A stretch of DNA of 64,000 nt from CAZAFC01 sp964484675 (lineage in GTDB: Bacteria > Patescibacteriota > Saccharimonadia > Saccharimonadales > UBA4665): positions 21,793 to 85,792 of the forward strand of contig CAZAFC010000006.1 in NCBI GenBank assembly GCA_964484675.1, written 5' to 3'. The translations under genes were made by a program, and so were the position numbers. This document shows positions 59,448-64,000 of the stretch, piece after piece; the first letter of the stretch is position 1, and every line of letters begins with the position of its first letter. Below the pieces are notes generated by a model. It made no database searches. It saw only the letters and a list, made by a program, of their open reading frames with translations, and was not told the DNA's origin.

Positions 59448-59550
59448 CATCTTTATATGAGTCGTACAAAGTTTTTGTTCTATCGCCTGCTTCGGCGGTG
59501 TATTGTGCCGCGCCTGAGGTAAGCGCCGTGCCATTTTTTACTCAAACCAT

Positions 59551-59579
59551 TTGCCAGTCGGGGGCAAGTGTCGTATTAT
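59551..59579 (+). promoter_or_regulatory. promoter of the pilin gene cluster
   Basis: TTGCCA (59551-59556), 17 bases and TATTAT (59574-59579). The ATG at 59590 comes 10 bases after the hexamer with no ribosome site, leaving a leader of only a few bases. Confidence 0.55.
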
Positions 59580-59589
59580 GCAAGATAAT

Positions 59590-60039
59590 ATGACAAGCAA
59601 GATTTCTGGTGGCGGCGCGCGGTTTCGCAAGCTTGGACTTGGCGGCGCACTCATGTCACTCCTAATCTGTGGCCTGGTGGTTGCCTCACCATCACCACGC
59701 GCTTCAGCGCTCACGGTCTCGGCCCCGCCCTTGTCGGTGGCGGATACAACTAACTGTCCGACGGCTGGCCACAACAATGGCAATGGCACAAAATGTCTCG
59801 TGGACACCTATATCAACCCGCTTATCCAAGCGATCAGCGCCCTTGTCGGCATTGTCACGGTTATCTCAATCGTCATAGCCGGAATCCAATATTCCACCTC
59901 TGGTGACGATCCGTCAAAAGTTCAGGCAGCCAAGACGCGCATCGGGCGGTCGCTATTTGCACTGCTAACATTTATTTTCCTGTTTGCGCTTCTGCAATGG
60001 CTTGTGCCCGGCGGACTTTTTAACGGAGCTGGCGGCTAG
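59590..60039 (+). CDS. VirB2-like type IV secretion pilin, paralogue 1
   Basis: A 149-aa protein from ATG 59590 (ATG 59578 overlaps the -10 box). Signal peptide in residues about 15-45. After a short Cys-containing segment (NCPTAGHNNGNGTKCLV) come two membrane helices around a basic turn, IAGIQYSTSGDDPSKVQAAKTRIG, the T4SS-pilin signature of CPR bacteria. The second helix ends QWLVPGGLF. It is the first of six pilin-like genes in a row and the most divergent in the C-terminus. Confidence 0.82.
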   Translation: MTSKISGGGARFRKLGLGGALMSLLICGLVVASPSPRASALTVSAPPLSVADTTNCPTAGHNNGNGTKCLVDTYINPLIQAISALVGIVTVISIVIAGIQYSTSGDDPSKVQAAKTRIGRSLFALLTFIFLFALLQWLVPGGLFNGAGG

Positions 60040-60048
60040 GCAAAGGTA

Positions 60049-60054
60049 TATAAT
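60049..60054 (+). promoter_or_regulatory. -10 box of a leaderless promoter (pilin 2)
   Basis: TATAAT, 7 bases before the ATG at 60062. It lies in the 22-base gap after pilin gene 1, so paralogue 2 can be transcribed on its own. Confidence 0.5.
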
Positions 60055-60061
60055 AATGAAC

Positions 60062-60457
60062 ATGTCACCTTATTTGATTCATTTTTTTGGTGCCAATGTC
60101 GATTGTTCGCCAAAGTCGTTTTTGGGAATTCCTGCGTGGTATCAATATTTGTACAAGGCGCAGCAATTGCGAGCCGATGCTAGCGGCTGCTCTGTTGTGC
60201 ATCTGGCGAGCACCGGCTCACTCGGGACGGATATCGGGCTGGTGGCGCTCGGTGTTTTGGACATCGTTCTGCGCTTGGCGGGTTTTGCGGCGATTATTTA
60301 CATTATTTATGGCGGCATTCAGTACATCACGAGCCAGGGCGAATCCGACAAGACCAAGCATGCCTTGCAGACGATCGTTAATGCATTTATTGGCCTGGTA
60401 ATCAGCATTATTGCCGCGAGCGCTGTCGCGTTCATCGGTAACAGATTGGGCGGCTAG
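60062..60457 (+). CDS. VirB2-like type IV secretion pilin, paralogue 2
   Basis: A 131-aa protein from ATG 60062, which is 7 bases after TATAAT. It has no classical cleavable signal peptide: the first 55 residues are moderately polar with two Cys (VDCSPKSFLGIPAWYQYL). The pilin core follows from about residue 60, with two helices around IYGGIQYITSQGESDKTKHALQTIVNA. The different N-terminus suggests a special role, for example a tip or base subunit. Confidence 0.8.
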   Translation: MSPYLIHFFGANVDCSPKSFLGIPAWYQYLYKAQQLRADASGCSVVHLASTGSLGTDIGLVALGVLDIVLRLAGFAAIIYIIYGGIQYITSQGESDKTKHALQTIVNAFIGLVISIIAASAVAFIGNRLGG

Positions 60458-60458
60458 C

Positions 60459-60752
60459 ATGTATCGTATTGCCATTACCTCAATGCTTTTCGCCCAGAAC
60501 ATCGATCTCAGCCCCCTGCCGCACGCTGATACCAGCTCAGTGCAGGTCACCAATGTTCTGAATGTCGTTTTTAGTATTGTCGGTTCAATTGCCTTGCTGC
60601 TGATAACGATTGCCGGCTTTCAGTTCGTGCTGTCGCGCGGCAATCCGCAAAAGACCGAGCAAGCTCGCAACACGATTATTTATGCCTCGGTTGGTCTGGT
60701 GATTACGCTGAGCGCGGCGGCAATTGTTAATTTTGTGGTCGGAAACCTGTAG
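60459..60752 (+). CDS. VirB2-like type IV secretion pilin, paralogue 3
   Basis: A 97-aa protein, the shortest of the set, starting one base after the stop of paralogue 2 (ATG 60459). Residues 28-48 and 70-92 are the two helices around IAGFQFVLSRGNPQKTEQARNTIIYA. No clear cleavable signal peptide; the first 25 residues include SMLFAQNIDLSPLP. It is probably translated by coupling with paralogue 2. Confidence 0.8.
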   Translation: MYRIAITSMLFAQNIDLSPLPHADTSSVQVTNVLNVVFSIVGSIALLLITIAGFQFVLSRGNPQKTEQARNTIIYASVGLVITLSAAAIVNFVVGNL

Positions 60753-60755
60753 AAT
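60750..60755 (+). promoter_or_regulatory. -10 box of a leaderless promoter (pilin 4)
   Basis: TAGAAT, 6 bases before the ATG at 60762. It overlaps the stop codon of pilin gene 3. Confidence 0.45.
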
Positions 60756-60761
60756 AAAACT

Positions 60762-61163
60762 ATGAGACGCCTAAAAAATCTACTCGTAGGAACGTTGCTC
60801 GTGGCAGTATGTGCCGGCATTGTGGGGCTCATGCCCATGGAGCGGACATATGCGGCTCCGGTGTCGGTGGGTGGCGGCGCTTGCGGACCCGGCACCGAGA
60901 CATCGCCCGCTTGCCAGACACCCGCTACTGACCCGATTTCCGGCTCGGGCGGTATTTTGGGCAAAGTCACGCATCTGGTGGCCGTTTTAACCGGCATTGC
61001 AGCAATCATCATGTTTATTATTGGCGGCCTGATGTATGTGCTTTCCAACGGTGATTCCTCGCGCGTAACATTGGCTCGAAACACGCTGATTTACGCCTCG
61101 CTCGGTGTTATTATTACCATTGCGGCGCAATCAATCGTTGTTTTCGTATTAAATAAGACATGA
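60762..61163 (+). CDS. VirB2-like type IV secretion pilin, paralogue 4
   Basis: A 133-aa protein with a cleavable-type signal peptide (MRRLKNLLVGTLLVAVCAGIV, ending near YAAP). A Gly/Cys-containing segment follows, then two helices around IGGLMYVLSNGDSSRVTLARNTLIYA. It ends VVFVLNKT. The Cys pair (ACGPG ... SPACQT) may form a disulphide. Confidence 0.84.
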   Translation: MRRLKNLLVGTLLVAVCAGIVGLMPMERTYAAPVSVGGGACGPGTETSPACQTPATDPISGSGGILGKVTHLVAVLTGIAAIIMFIIGGLMYVLSNGDSSRVTLARNTLIYASLGVIITIAAQSIVVFVLNKT

Positions 61164-61173
61164 GGAACTTTAC

Positions 61174-61566
61174 ATGAAGCGATTACTTTTATTGGGATTA
61201 GGTGCGATTGTTGCGGTTACCGCGCTCGTTGGCCTACAGATGCCAGCGAGGTCGGTCTACGCCGATACTGCTTCTCAGGCGGCCGTGTGTGAGGGCGTTG
61301 GCAGCGCCACTAATTCAAGCGGCTGTACCACATCGGGCAAGTCAGTAAATTCGCTCATTACAACGCTTGTCGATTTACTGAGTGCTATTGTTGGTATTGT
61401 TGCAGTCGTTATGATAATTATCGCCGGGCTCAAGTACATCACGGCGAGCGGTGATTCAAGTAGTATCAGCAGCGCCAAGAACACGCTTATTTATGCTATT
61501 GTAGGGCTGGTCATCGTGGCGGCAGCGCAGATTATTGTCCAGTTTGTCATCACAAAAGCCTCGTAA
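61174..61566 (+). CDS. VirB2-like type IV secretion pilin, paralogue 5
   Basis: A 130-aa protein with GAGG as ribosome site 8 bases upstream and a signal peptide ending near SVYA. The mature part has two Cys (AVCEGVGSATNSSGCTT) and two helices around IAGLKYITASGDSSSISSAKNTLIYA. Its last 40 residues are nearly the same as those of paralogue 6, so the two are recent duplicates. Confidence 0.86.
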   Translation: MKRLLLLGLGAIVAVTALVGLQMPARSVYADTASQAAVCEGVGSATNSSGCTTSGKSVNSLITTLVDLLSAIVGIVAVVMIIIAGLKYITASGDSSSISSAKNTLIYAIVGLVIVAAAQIIVQFVITKAS

Positions 61567-61581
61567 GTTTTTTAGAGGTTA

Positions 61582-61611
61582 TTGAAACCAAGCGTCCCAT
61601 TGTGCTATAAA
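61582..61611 (+). promoter_or_regulatory. promoter of pilin 6
   Basis: TTGAAA (61582-61587), 18 bases and TATAAA (61606-61611) with an upstream TGC (extended -10). The leader is about 22 bases and holds an AAGGA ribosome site before the ATG at 61641. This is the best promoter/ribosome-site pair of the pilin set, fitting a highly expressed major subunit. Confidence 0.6.
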
Positions 61612-61640
61612 TAAAACCAAACGATTAAGAAAGGAATTTT

Positions 61641-62060
61641 ATGTTTACAACTTTGCGCAAAACCCTCGTAACAGTACTCGCTGCTGTAACGATTGTTGCA
61701 GCACCTCTGGCCATGGTTGGCGTGGCCTCGGCCGCCAGTGATATCCAGACGAACCTTGGTTGTGGCTCTAACTTGAGCCCAGACGCTACTGGAGGCTGTG
61801 ACACAACATCAGGGTCAAGCCATGTGAGTGGTACTATTAAGAACCTTGTGAATATCTTCTCGGCAGTAGTTGGTATTATCTCGGTGCTGATGATCATCTT
61901 CGGCGGCCTGAAATACATCACTTCTGGTGGTGACTCGAACAATGTCAGCAGCGCCAAGAACACCATTATCTACGCCATTCTTGGCTTGGTAGTGGTTGCC
62001 CTTGCCCAGTTTATCGTCCAGTTTGTTCTGAACAAAGTGACGACCGCAAGCGGCTCGTAA
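61641..62060 (+). CDS. VirB2-like type IV secretion pilin, paralogue 6 (probable major pilin)
   Basis: A 139-aa protein with a signal peptide (residues 1-32, ending ASA-type GVASAASD). The mature chain has two Cys (LGCGSNLSPDATGGCDT) and two helices around FGGLKYITSGGDSNNVSSAKNTIIYA, ending QFVLNKVTTASGS. It has its own promoter, a strong ribosome site and a strong terminator directly after it. These three features mark it as the likely major pilin; that is inference. Confidence 0.88.
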   Translation: MFTTLRKTLVTVLAAVTIVAAPLAMVGVASAASDIQTNLGCGSNLSPDATGGCDTTSGSSHVSGTIKNLVNIFSAVVGIISVLMIIFGGLKYITSGGDSNNVSSAKNTIIYAILGLVVVALAQFIVQFVLNKVTTASGS

Positions 62061-62082
62061 CGATTCCCCAAAGAACTCATGT

Positions 62083-62117
62083 GAAATAAGCCCCATGGAT
62101 AGCCTGGGGCTTATTTC
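62083..62117 (+). terminator. intrinsic terminator after the pilin cluster
   Basis: A perfect 13-bp stem GAAATAAGCCCCA (62083-62095) with 62105-62117 around a 9-base loop. The 3' arm itself is T-rich (TTATTTC). It lies 22 bases after the stop of pilin 6. Confidence 0.8.
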
Positions 62118-62119
62118 GT

Positions 62120-62377
62120 ATCATCCCTAGGGCTGGTGAGTTTAAAGTCCTGGTACTTTGGGCACGGAGTCAAAACGCCTACGTCCTTGCGGCTGCAGTG
62201 CGCCGCTCGGCAGCCGAACACATATATCTATCCGAAAGCCAGCCTCTCTCAAACACGGGAGTAGCTTTTGTGGGCCGGACACTTTCGGTAACTGACTGCC
62301 CACTTTGCGACAAAGGTACTGCAATAAACTTCGATAGTTCTTTCTGGAAAAGCTTTCTCGGACGATGGAACGCACGC
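62120..62377. other. non-coding stretch between two terminators
   Basis: No coding frame with a ribosome site, tRNA, SRP, RNase P or tmRNA signature is seen here on either strand. The sequence lies between the pilin terminator and the small heat-shock terminator. It may simply separate two units that end toward each other. Confidence 0.4.
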
Positions 62378-62407
62378 AAAAATCCCAGCCGCTTGACTGG
62401 GATTTTT
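62378..62407 (-). terminator. bidirectional intrinsic terminator of the small heat-shock gene
   Basis: A perfect 11-bp stem AAAAATCCCAG (62378-62388) with CTGGGATTTTT (62397-62407) and an 8-base loop. On the minus strand the stem ends in a T-run, closing the gene at 62431; it also works for plus-strand transcripts. Confidence 0.85.
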
Positions 62408-62430
62408 GGCAGAGCCGACAGAACGTCTGG

Positions 62431-62916
62431 CTAGAGAATCTGGATCTTTTTAACGGTGTCTTGCTTAACCTTCGCAAAGCTGATGGTCAGAACACCGTCC
62501 TTGAGGACAGCCTCGATCTCTTCTTCTTTCACTGGAACTGGAAGCGCGATACTGCGCGAGAACTCGCCCCAATAACACTCTTGGACAAAATAGTTCTCGA
62601 CATCGTCTTCGTTTCCGGCTGAAAGCGTCCCGCGAATGCTCAATGTGTTGTCAGAAATACTTACATCGAGATCGTGTTTGTTGACGCCGGCGGTTCGTGC
62701 CTTGACCACCAGTCGTTCACGAGTTTCGTACACGTCAACAGCGAGTTGCCCGGGCAGCTCGTCACTTTCATCCCATTCATCTTGTGCGGCGACTGGCTGT
62801 GGTGCTGCTGTCGGCTGGTCTGCGGATACCGCTACAGAATCATCATCTCCTAAGAAAGCGGCCGTCAGCTCATCTTCTTGCAGCAACAGATCGTCATCGC
62901 GATTGCGTCGTGCCAT
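62431..62916 (-). CDS. small heat-shock protein, Hsp20/alpha-crystallin family
   Basis: A 161-aa chaperone with a long acidic N-terminal arm (residues 1-55, Asp/Ala/Pro-rich). The alpha-crystallin domain follows: LAVDVYETRERLVVKARTAGVNKHDLDVSISDNTLSIRG in two parts, then EFSRSIALPVPVKEEEIEAVLKDGVLTISF with the A-x-L-K-D-G-V-L-T core. The C-terminal I-x-I/V anchor is KKIQIL. It holds unfolded proteins in an ATP-independent way. GGAGGG ribosome site 8 bases upstream. Confidence 0.93.
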   Translation of the reverse strand: MARRNRDDDLLLQEDELTAAFLGDDDSVAVSADQPTAAPQPVAAQDEWDESDELPGQLAVDVYETRERLVVKARTAGVNKHDLDVSISDNTLSIRGTLSAGNEDDVENYFVQECYWGEFSRSIALPVPVKEEEIEAVLKDGVLTISFAKVKQDTVKKIQIL

Positions 62917-62924
62917 AGTTGTTA

Positions 62925-62942
62925 CCCTCCACGTACGAAAAG
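62925..62942 (-). promoter_or_regulatory. possible FourU-like RNA thermometer at the hsp20 ribosome site
   Basis: In the minus-strand leader CUUUUC (62942-62937) can pair with the Shine-Dalgarno GGAGGG (62930-62925) across a 6-base loop, using several G-U pairs. This weak helix over the ribosome site is the FourU design. A competing 6-bp repeat AGTACG/CGTACG overlaps it. Sequence-only suggestion. Confidence 0.3.
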
Positions 62943-63048
62943 CGTACTGTGTTACTTATTCAGTAGTTTTGCGTTTTTGTGTTAATGTCAGTATAACTTA
63001 GGTATTCAACAGCGTGCAACCGAAAAACCACTTATTTACAACACAATA

Positions 63049-63738
63049 ATGACAACACATCTGCTCGACAAAGCTTTTAGTCTCATTGCACCGCATGCAT
63101 GTCTCGCCTGCGGCAAGGAAGGTAGTCTTCTCTGTTATGAGTGCGTGGAGCAGCTCCCGGAAGTACAGTCGAGCTGCTATCGCTGTCATGCTCGGAGCGA
63201 TGAGTACCGGCCATGTGGGAATTGTGTGCAGACAAGTGAGCTGGCGGCGGTCTTCGCGGCTACCTCGTATGCTGAGCCGGTCGCGAAAGAGTTAGTAGCT
63301 CGACTGAAATTCATCTTTGCTTACGAAGCAGCCGAGACAGTTGCCGGAATGCTTGCCGAGCGATTGCACGTGCACCGCGACGCGCTGCCAACTGAGCTGA
63401 TCGTCACGCACGTGCCGACAGCCACAACACGCGTACGCCAGCGTGGCTTCGACCAAGCGCAGCTTATCGCCCGGCGAGTTGCCCGCAAGCTTGGCATCCC
63501 CTACGCTCCCCTGCTCGCACGGACGACGCAGCAGCGTCAGGTGGGCGCTAGCCGCGCCGAACGCCACATGCAGGTGCAGCACATGTACCGCGTGCGCAAG
63601 CCTTGGCTTATTCGCGATACGAATATTTTGCTTATTGATGACGTTATTACAACAGGATCGACAATCGACGCCGCTGCCGCGACGCTCAAGCTAGCCCACG
63701 CCTCACAAATATACGCAGCGGCTTTTGCGCAAGCCTAA
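63049..63738 (+). CDS. comF: ComF family phosphoribosyltransferase-like protein
   Basis: A 229-aa protein with an N-terminal double zinc ribbon (CLACGKEGSLLCYEC and CYRC ... CGNC). The phosphoribosyltransferase domain has VPTATTRVRQRGFDQAQLIA near 124 and the PRPP loop NILLIDDVITTGSTI near 198. ComF proteins act in DNA uptake in naturally competent bacteria and are common in Saccharibacteria. TACAAC 6 bases before the ATG may be a leaderless -10 box. Confidence 0.9.
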   Translation: MTTHLLDKAFSLIAPHACLACGKEGSLLCYECVEQLPEVQSSCYRCHARSDEYRPCGNCVQTSELAAVFAATSYAEPVAKELVARLKFIFAYEAAETVAGMLAERLHVHRDALPTELIVTHVPTATTRVRQRGFDQAQLIARRVARKLGIPYAPLLARTTQQRQVGASRAERHMQVQHMYRVRKPWLIRDTNILLIDDVITTGSTIDAAAATLKLAHASQIYAAAFAQA

Positions 63739-63770
63739 TGCTTGAGCAATCGTTTATATGCGAAGAAAAA

Positions 63771-63816
63771 CCGTGGAATGGCGCATACTTCTGCGCAATG
63801 TATCGCCGTTCCATGG
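63771..63816 (+). terminator. hairpin after comF
   Basis: A 13-bp stem, 63771-63783 with 63804-63816, containing two G-U wobbles as RNA, and a smaller GCGC pairing in the loop. It starts 33 bases after the comF stop. There is no T-run, so it may be a stability element rather than an intrinsic terminator. Confidence 0.4.
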
Positions 63817-63906
63817 TGACGTTACACTTTCGGTGCGACCTTGACTCTCGATACGAGTACTGATCACGCGGCGGATGTTACCACTTCCAGAATCATGGCA
63901 ATTCAT

Positions 63907-63934
63907 TTGCAATCGCTCCAATCTCTGCTATAAT
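63907..63934 (+). promoter_or_regulatory. promoter of tRNA-Ser
   Basis: TTGCAA (63907-63912), 16 bases and TATAAT (63929-63934) with an upstream TGC. The hexamer is 11 bases before the mature tRNA start. Confidence 0.7.
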
Positions 63935-63945
63935 GACCCCTGTTA

Positions 63946-64000
63946 GGAAGGGTGTCCGAGTGGTTGAAGGAAACGGTCTTGAAAACCGTCGTGCCGGCAA
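63946..64000 (+). tRNA. tRNA-Ser(UGA), 5' part cut by the window edge
   Basis: The sequence begins GGAAGGGTGTCCGAGTGG, a typical tRNA-Ser acceptor and D-arm start. The anticodon stem ACGGT/ACCGT encloses the loop CTTGAAA, giving anticodon UGA. The window ends in the variable arm, so the T-arm and 3' end are missing. Confidence 0.93.

Noticed and set aside
62120..62377. Possible structural RNA (RNase P, tmRNA, SRP or 6S)
   Set aside because: None of the conserved core motifs of these RNAs could be found on either strand.
1..64000. CRISPR array, insertion sequence or prophage
   Set aside because: No regularly spaced direct repeats, transposase, integrase or phage structural genes were seen; the lysozyme-like domain at 48251 belongs to the secretion locus.

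Overview
The window reads as a chromosomal segment of a Candidate Phyla Radiation bacterium, most likely a Candidatus Saccharibacteria (TM7) member with fairly high G+C. The grounds are a VirB4/PrgI/VirB6-like secretion locus with a tandem set of small two-helix pilins, the compact rpmH-rnpA-yidC-jag and dnaA-dnaN-recF blocks, many 1-38 bp gene overlaps, and use of TGA as stop (so not the recoded Gracilibacteria/Absconditabacteria code). The taxonomic call is inference; no marker such as 16S rRNA lies in the window.

Layout. (1) 1-4320: a partial gene and a 30-codon gene with its own promoter and terminator, then a leftward operon of an unknown zinc-ribbon protein, a LexA-type DNA-binding protein without protease domain and a GtrA membrane protein. 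(2) 4495-40566: a surface-polysaccharide region. It has a polyprenyl-phosphate sugar-1-phosphate transferase, about nine glycosyltransferases, GDP-mannose and dTDP-rhamnose precursor genes (manC, manB, rmlBCDA), three GtrA flippase-like proteins, an O-antigen-ligase-like protein, a Wzm/Wzt-type ABC exporter, a DegT aminotransferase, WbqC, an ATP-grasp enzyme, an epimerase, a phosphoesterase and two tandem beta-propeller glycosidase-like proteins. (3) 40696-46856: the replication-origin neighbourhood, with jag, yidC, rnpA, rpmH, candidate oriC, dnaA, dnaN and recF. (4) 46910-62060: a type IV secretion-like locus. Leftward genes encode a lysozyme/CHAP-like wall hydrolase, a large membrane protein, VirB4, a TraC/VirB4-N-like protein, a PrgI protein and a 1033-aa VirB6-like protein; rightward lie six VirB2-like pilin paralogues. 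(5) 62431-64000: a small heat-shock protein, a ComF-type protein and the 5' part of tRNA-Ser(UGA).

Set against this are isolated genes (about 1-93, 3926-4312 and 7515-8162) with C-rich third codon positions, their own promoters and hairpins in the 5' leader. The most striking is the 7300-8320 unit. A nucleotidyltransferase-fold gene is preceded by an 18-bp perfect hairpin and followed by a complete type III hammerhead self-cleaving ribozyme (8266-8316). A 13-bp long-range helix joins the leader to the bases just before the ribozyme. I regard this self-processing transcript as the best candidate for an undescribed system here.

A second global signal is transcriptional. Many genes have a -10 hexamer only 6-8 bases before the start codon, implying leaderless mRNAs, and one intergenic region carries overlapping -10 boxes on both strands.
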